NCBI GenBank assembly: GCA_963771295.1
Contig: CAVYTB010000005.1
Coordinates: 1,054,001 to 1,118,000, forward strand
Length of the DNA stretch: 64,000 nucleotides
Direction: 5' to 3'
Source of the DNA: Acidiferrum sp963771295
GTDB taxonomy: Bacteria; Acidobacteriota; Terriglobia; Acidiferrales; UBA7541
Below, piece by piece: positions 34,245 to 42,914 of this stretch (its first letter is position 1; each line of letters opens with the position of its first letter). The position numbers were made by a program, and so were the translations under genes. The notes below the pieces were generated by a model. It had not been told where the DNA came from, searched no databases, and saw only the letters and a list, made by a program, of their open reading frames with translations.

Positions 34245-34288
34245 TAAATCTAGATTTATCTTGTAGAGAGCCGCAGGCGAGATACAAT
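34245..34288 (+). promoter_or_regulatory. Operator palindrome and promoter of the RHH/Doc pair
   Basis: TAAATCTAGATTTA (34245-34258) is a perfect 14-bp palindrome. It is followed directly by TTGTAG (34261-34266), 16 bp, and TACAAT (34283-34288), a plausible -35/-10 pair leading to the ATG at 34308. The antitoxin probably binds the palindrome. Confidence 0.55.
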
Positions 34289-34307
34289 GAGGAGAGGTCA
34301 GTTCACT

Positions 34308-34544
34308 ATGGCGAGCAAATCCACAGTCAAGATCGGGCCAGAGATCGACGCCAAACTCTACAAAGAATTCGCGACCGTTGCCAAGAAAAACGGCCAGTCA
34401 CAGAGACATCTGCTGGAGAAAGCGATCGAACATTACATTCATAACGTCGTGCCCTCGCAGCATTTGGTGCGGCCGGAAGTGATGGAAGCGTATCGCCGCT
34501 CGAACGAAAAGTTTCGCGATCTTTATAAGCGATTGGCGAAATAA
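34308..34544 (+). CDS. Ribbon-helix-helix antitoxin partner of Doc
   Basis: A 78-residue protein. STVKIGPEIDAKLYKEFATVAKKNGQSQRHLLEKAIEHYI is a ribbon-helix-helix DNA-binding domain; the C-terminal helix (RPEVMEAYRRSNEKFRDLYKRLAK) should bind and silence the Fic-type toxin. It ends directly before the GTG start of the toxin gene. AGGAGAGG precedes the ATG at 34308. Confidence 0.82.
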   Translation: MASKSTVKIGPEIDAKLYKEFATVAKKNGQSQRHLLEKAIEHYIHNVVPSQHLVRPEVMEAYRRSNEKFRDLYKRLAK

Positions 34545-34925
34545 GTGGCTGGCCGTATCTATCTGACGATCGCCGAGATTTTAGCCATTCACCAACTGCA
34601 AATTGAGGAATATGGGGGAGTTCACGAAGTGCGGGATCGAGGGCTCCTGGAATCTGCAGTGTTCCGCCCGCAAGTGGGATACTACGCGGACATCACAGAG
34701 GAAGCTTCGGCGCTTATGGAGTCCCTCGCGAATAATCATCCGTTTTTAGACGGAAACAAACGCGTGGCCTTCGCCGGCGCGCACACGTTTCTGCTGATGA
34801 ATGGATATGATCTGGATCTTGAACCAACGGAAGCCTACGAGTTCATGATGAATTCCATCGCCAATAGGGAATTCCGTTTTGCGCAGATCCTAGCTTGGCT
34901 TAGATCGCACATCGTGCACACTTAG
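34545..34925 (+). CDS. doc: Doc-type Fic-fold toxin
   Basis: A 126-residue death-on-curing protein. IYLTIAEILAIHQLQIEEYGGVHEVRDRGLLESAVFRPQ is the typical Doc start, and the active-site loop is HPFLDGNKRVAF. The Lys in place of Gly (GNK rather than GNG) is the Doc signature linked to phosphorylation of EF-Tu instead of AMP transfer. It starts at GTG immediately after the antitoxin stop. Confidence 0.92.
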   Translation: MAGRIYLTIAEILAIHQLQIEEYGGVHEVRDRGLLESAVFRPQVGYYADITEEASALMESLANNHPFLDGNKRVAFAGAHTFLLMNGYDLDLEPTEAYEFMMNSIANREFRFAQILAWLRSHIVHT

Positions 34926-34997
34926 CAACGTCGCTGCAGTCTTCTGCGCTGGTAGCAAGCTGGCCGCTAACTCATCGAGTACGCTAGAATCAAAAGC

Positions 34998-35036
34998 GGA
35001 GGAGTGGGTGAGCGGTTGAAACCGGCGGTCTTGAAA
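34998..35036 (+). pseudogene. 5' half of tRNA-Ser, probable attachment-site remnant
   Basis: GGAGGAGTGGGTGAGCGGTT followed by GAAACCGGCGGTCTTGAAA corresponds to the acceptor 5' strand, D arm and anticodon loop of tRNA-Ser(UGA). After the loop the sequence departs from the tRNA: the 3' anticodon strand no longer pairs, and no T arm or CCA follows. Confidence 0.75.
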
Positions 35037-35350
35037 TTTGCTAGGCAGTACTCCCACCTGATACAAATCAACAACCTTACGGAACACGGTACTACATTAA
35101 ATTGGGGTGTTTTGGGCGGTCTTGGCGAACGTTTTGTGCAACAGCGGCTACTACTTCTTCTTGTCGGAATCGACGAATCGACTACAAAACACTTGATAAC
35201 CCGACTTACCAGACTTTGAGGGAAGCAGGGTGCAGAACGCCGAACCGAGGGCTTTGGCCATGCTGTCGGTGCTATCACCTTGCAATAAAACCTTGGCACA
35301 TCCTCGTGGAAGTAGTACAACGTCATGGAATGCGCGGAAGAAACGCTAGA

Positions 35351-36556
35351 GTGAAGCCGCAAATCTTAATTGCTTTTTCCGCATTATGCATATCGTTTTG
35401 TTCAATACCGGCAACGCCACAAACATCCCAATTTAAGTTCCTGGAAAAGTCTGGGCCATACCCGACGGGTCTAAAGACCGTGTATCAGTATGACCGCTCA
35501 CGTTCTTACCCTTCCGCCCCGAAGGATTCATCAAAGCCCTCCGCGGGCGGTGGCGCGCGCCCTCTGCAAACTCTGGTCTGGTATCCATCGTTGAAAAGCA
35601 CAACCAAACCGATGACCGTTGGCGACTATGTCCGACTGGCCGACACGGAGATCCACTTCAACGCGCCAGATGAGCGAGGGAATCGGTGGCACTCGCTGTT
35701 GAAGACGTCCTTCGATATCCCGCTATCGGCGGTGCGGGAGGCGAAGCCGGCAGAAGGGCGATATCCCGTTCTTATCTATGCTCCTAGCGATTCTTCCGTT
35801 GCGTGGGAGAACGCCGATCTGTGCGAGTACCTTGCGAGTCATGGCTACGTCGTTCTCGCAAGCCCGTCTATGGGCGTATCCACTCGCGACATGACGGACG
35901 ATCTTGACGGGATCCATGCACAGGCTCGCGACATCTCTTTTCTCATCACGTATGCCAGGTCGCTGCCCGACGCGGATTCATCTGAGGTTGCCTTGGTCAG
36001 CTGGAGCTGGGGTGGAATCTCGAGCCTGTTTGCTGCAGCACGTGACCCTCGCATCGCTGCCCTGGTGGAGTTAGACGGCAGCGTTCGTTATTACCCAGGC
36101 CTCGTGAAAAGAGCAGGCGACGTTCATCCAGAGCGAATGACCATACCGCTTCTTTTCTTCACGCGAAATGTGAGCCTTGAAGATCTGGAAAACGACGGCG
36201 CTCCGGCCACAGACAAGTTTGGTCCGAACGTTCTCAACGCTTGGATCCATGGTGATCTCCTCACAGTGAATATGCTGGGCATGGCGCACCCGGAGTTCAG
36301 TTCCATGTTCCAACGCAGGGAAAGTGCGCAACGCTTTGCGGAAAATCAAGTGGCCGATTACGGACGGGATGACGCCAACACGAGTTATGGCTGGGTTGCG
36401 CTCTATACTCTAAACTTTCTGCATGCCTACCTGAAACACGACGCTTCTGCGAAAGCGTTCCTGGAAAGGCCCCCCGCTGAAAACGGCGTTCCGAAGCACT
36501 TTATGGCCATCAAGTTCCGGCCTGCGCAGGAACCATCTGAATCGATCAGTAGGTAA
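35351..36556 (+). CDS. Secreted alpha/beta hydrolase, dienelactone/PAF-acetylhydrolase-like
   Basis: A 401-residue exported protein. The GTG at 35351 has GGAAG upstream and gives a clean signal peptide (ILIAFSALCISFCSIPATPQ); an ATG seven codons earlier is possible. The core has LVWYPS, YPVLIYAPSDSS (oxyanion strand), YLASHGYVVLASPSMG, and the nucleophile elbow SWSWGGISSLFAAA. IAALVELDGSV and MLGMAHPEFSS are candidates for the acid and His regions. The family removes small acyl groups; the substrate is unknown. It is the first gene inside the putative island. Confidence 0.72.
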   Translation: MKPQILIAFSALCISFCSIPATPQTSQFKFLEKSGPYPTGLKTVYQYDRSRSYPSAPKDSSKPSAGGGARPLQTLVWYPSLKSTTKPMTVGDYVRLADTEIHFNAPDERGNRWHSLLKTSFDIPLSAVREAKPAEGRYPVLIYAPSDSSVAWENADLCEYLASHGYVVLASPSMGVSTRDMTDDLDGIHAQARDISFLITYARSLPDADSSEVALVSWSWGGISSLFAAARDPRIAALVELDGSVRYYPGLVKRAGDVHPERMTIPLLFFTRNVSLEDLENDGAPATDKFGPNVLNAWIHGDLLTVNMLGMAHPEFSSMFQRRESAQRFAENQVADYGRDDANTSYGWVALYTLNFLHAYLKHDASAKAFLERPPAENGVPKHFMAIKFRPAQEPSESISR

Positions 36557-36715
36557 TCTCTCAATTACAAACCGTAGAAGCGTCGACCTTTCCACCATAG
36601 GCTATCCGGAGGTAATCCATATGCCTGATTGATGTCTTAACGATGCCGGCCTCGCGACGGCCCGAGTAGACTGTTCGGTGTTCACCCTACAGAGCTCGGA
36701 CCGAAGGAGGCCGAG
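36557..36715 (+). other. Non-coding stretch before the IS110 transposase
   Basis: This 159-bp gap includes the left non-coding end of the IS110 element. CTCGG-ACCGAAGGAGG-CCGAG (36695-36714) puts the ribosome site AAGGAGG in a hairpin loop just before the GTG. In the IS110 subgroup the bridge RNA is made from such a left end, so this is one place it might be. Confidence 0.4.
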
Positions 36716-37798
36716 GTGAAAATTATAGGATGTGATTTGCATGCTCGCCAGCAGACGTTGGCGATGCTGGACACCACCACCGGCGAGGTCGTGAAGACGA
36801 CTCTGAAGCACGAAAGCAACCAGGTGCGAGAGTTTTATTCCAACCTTGCGCGGCCGGTGCGTGTGGGGATCGAAGCTACAGGATCCATGCAGTGGTTTGT
36901 AAACCTCATGGAACAACTCGGAATCGAATGTCTGGTGGGACATCCGTCAGAGATTCGAGCGGCCGAACCACGAAAGCAGAAACATGATCGGCGAGATGCG
37001 GATTTACTTCTATCGCTGTTGATCGAAGGCCGCTTTCCGGCGATCTGGTTACCCACGAAAGAACTGTTAGACCTGCGGGCATTATTGCGGCACCGTCACC
37101 AATGGGTGTGCCTGCGGGTCAAACTACAAAATGCGCTGCAGGCCATTGCGTTGGCGAATGGCCTCCGACGCGGCTCCTCCCTGTGGACGCAAGCAGGCCA
37201 ACAGGCGATCGCATCTCTGCCGTTGTCGCCGCACGCTGCCTATCGGCGGAATGAATTGCAGGCGATGTATGTGAAATTCGAGACGGAGATCGAAGAACTA
37301 AATCGGCGAGTCGAGCAGCAAGCTCGTGAACGATCCGGGGCACGGTTGTTGATGACGCATCCTGGAGTGGGACCGATCACGGCGTTAGCTACCGAAGTGT
37401 TCCTGGGCGATCCAGCCCGATTTGGAGACAGCAAAGAACTGGCCAGCTATGTAGGGATAATTCCTCGAGAACATTCCAGTGGAGGGCGGCAGCGGCTAGG
37501 CGGCCTGACCAAACAGGGCAATCCGCTGCTACGATTTCTTTGGAGTGAAGCAGCGATCCATGCAGTACGCCGGGATCCCGAGTTGAAACAGTTTTACCGC
37601 CGTAAATTAATCCAGAAAGGACTCGGAAAAGCGCGAGCAGCGGTGGCGCGCAAACTGGGAATCCGAATGTGGATTATGTTGCGAGATCGTATCGAGTACA
37701 ACGAGTTCTGTCGTCGTGGACAGATGCAGCAGAAAAGTGGTGATGCCTGTGCGGGGATGCCAGCAGCGCGTTATGGTGCAAAGTCACCGGCTGATTGA
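36716..37798 (+). CDS. IS110-family transposase
   Basis: A 360-residue DEDD transposase. The RuvC-like domain has Asp7 (IGCDLHARQQT), Glu53 (GIEATGS) and the Asp pair in KHDRRDADLL. The C-terminal Tnp20 domain reads THPGVGPITALATEVFLGDPARF and EHSSGGRQRLGGLTKQGNPLLR, with the conserved serine. IS110 elements transpose without terminal repeats and carry a bridge RNA in a non-coding end. Start is GTG with AAGGAGG upstream. The frame is intact, so the element may be active. The outer ends of the IS could not be fixed. Confidence 0.93.
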   Translation: MKIIGCDLHARQQTLAMLDTTTGEVVKTTLKHESNQVREFYSNLARPVRVGIEATGSMQWFVNLMEQLGIECLVGHPSEIRAAEPRKQKHDRRDADLLLSLLIEGRFPAIWLPTKELLDLRALLRHRHQWVCLRVKLQNALQAIALANGLRRGSSLWTQAGQQAIASLPLSPHAAYRRNELQAMYVKFETEIEELNRRVEQQARERSGARLLMTHPGVGPITALATEVFLGDPARFGDSKELASYVGIIPREHSSGGRQRLGGLTKQGNPLLRFLWSEAAIHAVRRDPELKQFYRRKLIQKGLGKARAAVARKLGIRMWIMLRDRIEYNEFCRRGQMQQKSGDACAGMPAARYGAKSPAD

Positions 37799-38228
37799 TT
37801 AGGCTACCCGCCTCCCTGAAAGGGGAGATCGAAAAACTCATCATGGTCGTTAGTGATCGAAGAGATGACTGGTGGGCAACACCAAACGATGAACAGTAAG
37901 GCTGAGCAACTTAGGGTGACACAGATAAACATGAAATACAGAAACAGACGCATTTACTGCGCCGACGAAGACGTGTGTTCAATCCGAGCAATGAATTTAA
38001 GAAAAATCTCTTGCAACGGTCGGCATCGTTAGAGATAACGTCGTATCAACCGGAAACTTGAAGTCCTGGTACGGGACATGTCCGGTAACCCGACTTCCAG
38101 ATGGAGTTGAGTCGCTTCCCACACCTGGCTGGACTCTACGAATCTGGGTGTAATTGGCGGTAAGGCGGCAAACCGCTCATAAGAGAATATCTTCTATACT
38201 TCTACTTCGGCAGATGAAAGGCGGACAT
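37799..38228. other. Non-coding stretch after the IS110 transposase
   Basis: No gene is supported in these 430 bp. The first part (CCTCCCTGAAAGGGGAG and beyond) should contain the right IS end, and a bridge RNA if the element is of the IS1111 subgroup. Further on are AACGTCGTATCAA (38037-38049) and GGGACATGTCCGG (38083-38095), both with relatives later in the island. Confidence 0.4.
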
Positions 38229-39515
38229 ATGAAGTCGCCGCATACTTCTGTTGCGCTAGTCTCCGGGTTGCTCATGATGGCTTTTGCATGTGCGACGGAG
38301 CGAGTATCCCAATCTCAGTCTGAAGTAGAGACCGGGTCCGCAAAGCAAAGGGGAGTTTTCAAGTTGCCGTCTACGACCGGACCTTTCGGAGTTGGGCGTG
38401 TTGGCTACGCATGGACGGACGAATCGCGCCCCGACAGACATGCAGCCGATGCTGAGGCCCATCGTCGATTGATGGTTTACCTTTGGTATCCCGCACGGAA
38501 AGTGAAAGGTGCCACATCGGCAGAATACCTACCCGGCGCGAAGCAGATGGATGCAGAAGCCGTTGTCGCACCGGCAATGCGCGAAGAGTTTGAAAACGCT
38601 TGGCCACTCATTGTTTCGAAAGCAGCCTCGTCGCTCGCAATCAAGAATGCACCCATTGCTCAATCTCATAAGAAGTTTCCGGTCGTGATTCTGACCCATG
38701 GTGCAGGAGGAACAACGTTTGAGTACACGTCGCTGATCGGGGACCTGGTAAGCCATGGGTATGTTGTCGCTGCGGTCGAGAATACGTACGTTGCGCCTGC
38801 TGTTGTATTTCCTGACGGACGAATTGTCGCGGCTTATCACGAACCTGCTCCACCCAACCTGTCGCCGGATGAGCGGTTCCAGTGGATGATGAAAAATGCA
38901 GGCATGGAGATGGACACTGGCGCACGGGACATCGTGTTCGTGTTGAATCAACTCGCCAAGCTGGATAATGGGGATGAAGAAGCATTTGTCCTGAAGAAAA
39001 GGCTCGATCTGAATCGTGTCGCGTCGATGGGGCACTCGGCGGGCGGAGCGAATGCGACTCTAGCTTGTCAATTGGACACCCGATTTAGAGCCTGCCTTAG
39101 CCTTGACGGACAGATGCCACCAGTTGCCGCGTTTCCAGAGAACCCAGAAGGTAAGTGGTTTACGCAGCCTGTTCTTCTCTTGGAAGTGGATCACAACGGC
39201 GGTTGGATGGGGTTCAATCCAGCGCAGAATGATGCGTTCCTCAAAAAGAAAGAGGATCAGCTGAATCGATGCCCGGCGGGAAGCTACGATGTGCTATTGA
39301 AATCGCCGGGGTTGGTCCACGGAAGCTTCAGCGACTATCCACTGTTCGCTGCGATGGGCAAGTCAGCCGAAACCAAAGACGCTCTTCAGAATCTGACCCT
39401 GATCGAGTCGTATATTGAGGCTTTCCTCGATCAGACCCTGAATCAGAAGCACTCACCCCTCCTTGAAAAGGCAGCCGATCATCGCGGGGCGACCGTGAAA
39501 GAGTACGGTCACTGA
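38229..39515 (+). CDS. Exported PAF-acetylhydrolase-like alpha/beta hydrolase
   Basis: A 428-residue protein with a hydrophobic N-terminus (VALVSGLLMMAFACATE), perhaps a lipoprotein. The order of motifs fits the platelet-activating-factor acetylhydrolase II family: LPSTTGPFGVGRVGYAWTDESRPD, LMVYLWYPA, FPVVILTHGAGGTTFEYTSLIGDLVSHGYVVAAVE, VASMGHSAGGANATLACQLD (nucleophile Ser), ACLSLDGQM (acid) and LVHGSFSDYPL (His). It is the second hydrolase of this kind in the island; the two flank the IS110 copy. The ATG at 38229 is preceded by AAGGCGG. Confidence 0.82.
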   Translation: MKSPHTSVALVSGLLMMAFACATERVSQSQSEVETGSAKQRGVFKLPSTTGPFGVGRVGYAWTDESRPDRHAADAEAHRRLMVYLWYPARKVKGATSAEYLPGAKQMDAEAVVAPAMREEFENAWPLIVSKAASSLAIKNAPIAQSHKKFPVVILTHGAGGTTFEYTSLIGDLVSHGYVVAAVENTYVAPAVVFPDGRIVAAYHEPAPPNLSPDERFQWMMKNAGMEMDTGARDIVFVLNQLAKLDNGDEEAFVLKKRLDLNRVASMGHSAGGANATLACQLDTRFRACLSLDGQMPPVAAFPENPEGKWFTQPVLLLEVDHNGGWMGFNPAQNDAFLKKKEDQLNRCPAGSYDVLLKSPGLVHGSFSDYPLFAAMGKSAETKDALQNLTLIESYIEAFLDQTLNQKHSPLLEKAADHRGATVKEYGH

Positions 39516-39658
39516 AGTATGACAGTCGGACGAGTCTGATTCATTCAGTGTCAGGTCCCGGTAAACGCCGTATCGTCAAGTGGATTCACGCACCCGGCAA
39601 AGCGAATGATCGAATTGTCGTACCGGTGAATTCGAAAGAGAAGTGCAGCAAGAACCGC

Positions 39659-39910
39659 CTATCGATGGCGGAGCCACAAGAAAAATCCGCAGACGCAGCC
39701 CAAAGGAACAGTGAGTGCGAGAAACCAGCGTGCTTCCGGTAAGCCTACAAAACCCATAAGAAGCAGACCAACAACAATCACCAGACCAATAGGATGGCCA
39801 GTCCAAAGTCCTGCTCCGTAAAGACCGAATGGAACGACCTTGGTGGGTGGAGGTAAGAGGTCGTGCGAGGCTTTCGGAACAGCGCGGAGATGAATATCCA
39901 TAGAAATCAT
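39659..39910 (-). CDS. Small membrane protein
   Basis: An 83-residue protein with two hydrophobic stretches (GLVIVVGLLLMGFVGL, WFLALTVPLGCVCGFFLWL) after a Pro-rich N-terminus. TTAGGAC precedes the ATG at 39910. No family recognised. A remark in its favour is the good ribosome site and clear membrane pattern. Confidence 0.6.
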   Translation of the reverse strand: MISMDIHLRAVPKASHDLLPPPTKVVPFGLYGAGLWTGHPIGLVIVVGLLLMGFVGLPEARWFLALTVPLGCVCGFFLWLRHR

Positions 39911-40012
39911 GTCCTAAATATCCTATACGCCTCGGAAGCGTCCACGGCAAGCTTTTGTACTCTGGCGGTAAGATCGACGCCAGTTCCTGAGTAACGCCGT
40001 ATCAAGTGCATC

Positions 40013-40408
40013 TCAGGCTGCGTGGCCAGTTTTGCGAGCGGTTTTCTCCATATACCGCACGACTCTCACCATTAAACGAATGACAAGAAACAGTTCCAGC
40101 ACAATGAAGACCCAAAGGCCAGCGCCAAAACGCTGTGCAAAGATTTGGGGAAAGACGAGGACCGTTACAGAATGTAAAAGGCACGCCGCGAGGACACACA
40201 CGACTGTCTGACCGACCCTTGCCCTTAGCTTCCGGGTCTCGTGGACGACCATATAGACCATGAAGCCTACGGCGTTAAACGCAAACCTCGATGGCATCCA
40301 CATCTCGCGGTTGTGACTGTCTGAATAGAACGCGTCAAACGCCAATAATGCTGCGAGACCGATACCTACCGCCAGATAAACAAGATTGTCACGCGTTTGC
40401 TGTTTCAT
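40013..40408 (-). CDS. Membrane protein of unknown function
   Basis: A 131-residue protein with four hydrophobic segments (LVYLAVGIGLAALLAFDAF, FAFNAVGFMVYMVVHE, TVVCVLAACLLHSVTVLVF, LWVFIVLELFLVIRLMV). The ATG at 40408 begins MKQQTRDNL; an in-frame start at 40429 adds 7 residues. No ribosome site stands out. No family recognised. Confidence 0.6.
   Translation of the reverse strand: MKQQTRDNLVYLAVGIGLAALLAFDAFYSDSHNREMWMPSRFAFNAVGFMVYMVVHETRKLRARVGQTVVCVLAACLLHSVTVLVFPQIFAQRFGAGLWVFIVLELFLVIRLMVRVVRYMEKTARKTGHAA
40083..40083. other. Placement note: island intergenic motif near 39991
   Basis: GTAACGCCGTATCAAG (39991-40006) lies just outside the 3' end of the preceding membrane gene. Relatives are at 38037, 39561 and 41328; see the findings. 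The single base given here only anchors the note. Confidence 0.2.
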
Positions 40409-40462
40409 GGGATTTAAGAATGAACCCAATGATATACCCGACTAGCTCTGGTAAAGCGGTTA

Positions 40463-40492
40463 TCGGACATGTCCGATCTTAGGACATGTGAC
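40463..40492. repeat. GGACATGTCC palindrome with partial second copy
   Basis: ATCGGACATGTCCGAT is a perfect 16-bp palindrome, followed after CTT by AGGACATGTGACC, a half-conserved second copy. GGGACATGTCCGG also occurs at 38083-38095; both places have GGTAACCC close behind. They may be sites for one regulator. Confidence 0.5.
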
Positions 40493-40648
40493 CGTATTGC
40501 GGTAACCCAGAGAATACTCCCGAGATTGTGATGCGCATCACAGACCTTACTTCCTTGGTTGATACACGCTCAACACATTTCTCAAACTAGATCGGTGTGA
40601 TCTGTTGGTCGGCTGAAAATTGAAGTCTCATTCGAGAATGTTTTTTGT

Positions 40649-40891
40649 ATGCACGATAAAATATTTGGTCTCCGGGTTCATGGTCGAGACCATGGACAGG
40701 GCGATCCGAACTGTCCGGGTTGCGAAGCCATCGACAATAAGCCGTTCCCGCGTCCGCACAAAGAATTCGGAACGAGCTGTCTAGGTTTGGTTCACGCCGA
40801 GCGATTGACAAACAACAGGAACGAAGTGAAGAAAGTTCTCGTTTGCGATAGTTGCTATCAGAACCCCAGGGCATCTCCCGGCGACCATTGA
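40649..40891 (+). CDS. Small Cys-rich protein, possible zinc binder
   Basis: An 80-residue frame with CPGCE (about residue 22), a middle Cys-x-x-x-x-His (SCLGLVHAE) and CDSCYQN near the end, which could hold a zinc ion. MHDKIFGLRVHGRDHGQGDPN precedes it. The lack of a ribosome site and of any known family keeps this uncertain. Confidence 0.4.
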   Translation: MHDKIFGLRVHGRDHGQGDPNCPGCEAIDNKPFPRPHKEFGTSCLGLVHAERLTNNRNEVKKVLVCDSCYQNPRASPGDH

Positions 40892-41008
40892 ATCTGTAAG
40901 GAATGAAACGACTCCCACTGAACCGCGCAGCTAAAGACGTGGGCGCTATCTAGCGGTCATTCTGAGACTTTTCATGCGCATGCTTCGTAATATAGAGGAG
41001 GAATTGCG

Positions 41009-41308
41009 ATGAAATCCTCTTTGACATTGTTTGTGCTTGTCCTACTGTTGCTGAACATTCTGGCTGGATGTGCTCCGGGACCTAACCAGTTCAAAGGAAC
41101 GGCCAGCGAACACGACGTGGTCGCGGGCTTCTGGCTTGGGCTCTGGCACGGCTTTATTGCGCCGTTCGTGTTTGTGGCCTCGCTGTTCAAAAGCACCCTC
41201 AGTATCTACGAGGTCCACAACAACGGAGCTTGGTACAACTTCGGCTACCTGTTCGGCCTAGCCTGCTTCTTCGGTGGTGGCGGCAACCGGGCGGCGCGTC
41301 GGAAGTAA
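41009..41308 (+). CDS. Lipoprotein of unknown function
   Basis: A 99-residue protein with GAGGAGGAATT before the ATG. LVLLLLNILAGCAPG is a lipoprotein signal with lipobox LAGC, so the mature protein is lipid-anchored. The mature part GFWLGLWHGFIAPFVFVASLF and YEVHNNGAWYNFGYLFGLACFFGGG has two hydrophobic stretches; I recall similar small proteins in other bacteria, always unassigned. Confidence 0.8.
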   Translation: MKSSLTLFVLVLLLLNILAGCAPGPNQFKGTASEHDVVAGFWLGLWHGFIAPFVFVASLFKSTLSIYEVHNNGAWYNFGYLFGLACFFGGGGNRAARRK

Positions 41309-41801
41309 ATCCCGACAGTAAGTGCCTGGTAAACGCATTATAAAAGGGCGCCCGAACGCCGCGATGAGTGATTGCTCGTTGTGCACTGGGGGAGTGTAAC
41401 GCAGACGCGGAACCCCAAACGGTCGGCAGATCGGAGACAATCCTGAACGAAACAAATCAAGCCGGTCGGGTCCTGGTAACGCTAGACCGTCGCAGCGAAA
41501 TCGTGAACTCGGGAAAACATGAAGTCAGCTCCGAAGACCTTCAAGATGCGATTCAGTTCTGCGTTCGTTCTCTCTTTGAAATTCTTACCTTCGCGGCATC
41601 TTGGAGAAATACGCAAGATGCCTGTTTGAAGAGATCGACCGCCGCAAATTTAGTTAAAAACGCTACAAGGTCTGCTGAATCGTTGACACTCGGCCACCTT
41701 GAGCAGATACCCCCCCGGGGTCGCAGTAGTTTTCGCTGCTGGAGTAGATCTCTCGTCCGTTTCTTTCTCTTGTCAATCGAAGCGGAGTTTTTTGCGGGCG
41801 A
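41309..41801. other. Gene-free stretch in the island
   Basis: In these 493 bp I see no convincing gene. GGTAAACGCATTATAAAAG (41328-41346) and GGTAACGCTAGACCG (41475-41489) are further copies of a short motif common to this island. A plus-strand open frame from 41368 runs across into the fic gene and has no protein character. Confidence 0.45.
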
Positions 41802-42914
41802 TCACGCATCCCGTTCGCGAAGCAAAACGTATGCCGTGCTCCTTCCGCCCGCCTCGTCCTGTTTCAGGATTCGCTTTTCGATCAGATCCTGGATGTCCCG
41901 AAGCGCCGTGTCGTGGGAAGTCTTCGCAAGCTTTCCCCATTTTTCCGTCGTCAGTTTTCCTTCGAACCCGTCGAGCAACATATTGATAATGTTTTTTTGC
42001 CGTTCGCTGACTTCGATCGATTCTTCCTTGAGATGACGCCAGAATGCGTCTTTTTCAAGCACTGCCGCCGTCAGCGTTTTTGCTTTCGCGATCGCCCGTC
42101 CCAGGCAATCCAGAAACCAGACCAACCATTTCGTAACATCCATTCCGGCTTTTTGCGTCGCTTCAAGAATCTCGTAGTAGGCTTTGCGTTCCTCTCGAAT
42201 CTGTGACGACATGCTGTAGAAACGCTGCGGACTATTTTCCAGACGTGCCAGAGACATTTCGGTGATCGCGCGCGCGATTCTTCCGTTGCCGTCTTCCAAA
42301 GGATGAATCGTCACAAAATACAGATGCGCCAACGCTGTCTTGATGAGCAGTTCGCTCACCGCATTTTTGTCTTCATACCAGCCCAAAAACTGTTTCATTT
42401 CCTGTTGGACATGCTTTGGTTCCGGAGCTTCGAAATGAACTTTTTCCTTTCCTTCTGGTCCGGAAACAACTTCCATCGGACCTTCCCGCCAGGCACCCGT
42501 TTTTATCTTGCGCATTCCGCTGCGCCCAGTCGGGAACAATGCCGCGTGCCATCCAAAAATTCTTTCTTCGGTAAGGGGAGACGCGTAGTGCTGTGTGGCA
42601 TCGAGCATCATCTCGACGACTCCTTCGACGTTCCGGTCGGCGGGTCGCGTGCCCGCGGCTTCGAGACCCATGTGGCGGGCCAGCGAAGAACGGACACTCT
42701 CTGGATCTAGTTCTTCCCCTTCGATGGCGGAGGATTTGACTGTTTCTTCGGTTAAGGCCGCGAGCGTCGCTTCATTCTTGAGTTGATAGCCCAAGCCTTT
42801 CATCCGCCCTAGCAGCAGCCCTTGCTCGTACCGAGTTGCGGACAGACGTGGAACGACGAGCTCCGCGTTCCAAGCGAACTGGGGCCAATCGGTGGACAGA
42901 TAGAGGTAGGTCAT
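41802..42914 (-). CDS. Fic-domain protein (class II, N-terminal inhibitory motif)
   Basis: A 370-residue Fic protein, presumably an AMP-transferring enzyme. The N-terminal domain (about 100 residues, DUF4172-like: WPQFAWNAELVVPRLSATRYEQGLLLGRM) contains SSAIEG, the inhibitory (S/T)xxxE(G/N) motif that blocks the active site in the same chain. The Fic core has HPLEDGNGRIARAI, a normal GNGR. The last 90 residues form a winged helix (QKNIINMLLDGFEGKLTTEKWGKLAKTSHDTALRDIQDLIEKRIL), so it may regulate its own promoter. Six phased 10-bp repeats end at its start codon. Confidence 0.93.
   Translation of the reverse strand: MTYLYLSTDWPQFAWNAELVVPRLSATRYEQGLLLGRMKGLGYQLKNEATLAALTEETVKSSAIEGEELDPESVRSSLARHMGLEAAGTRPADRNVEGVVEMMLDATQHYASPLTEERIFGWHAALFPTGRSGMRKIKTGAWREGPMEVVSGPEGKEKVHFEAPEPKHVQQEMKQFLGWYEDKNAVSELLIKTALAHLYFVTIHPLEDGNGRIARAITEMSLARLENSPQRFYSMSSQIREERKAYYEILEATQKAGMDVTKWLVWFLDCLGRAIAKAKTLTAAVLEKDAFWRHLKEESIEVSERQKNIINMLLDGFEGKLTTEKWGKLAKTSHDTALRDIQDLIEKRILKQDEAGGRSTAYVLLRERDA

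Noticed and set aside
37799..41489. Integron cassette array with attC sites at the GGTAACGCC motifs
   Set aside because: The motifs do not contain GTTRRRY/RYYYAAC core pairs, gene orientation is mixed and no IntI gene is seen.
41368..42036. Plus-strand open frame of 222 codons
   Set aside because: It runs antisense into the fic gene, which has strong motifs, and its sequence shows no protein family character.
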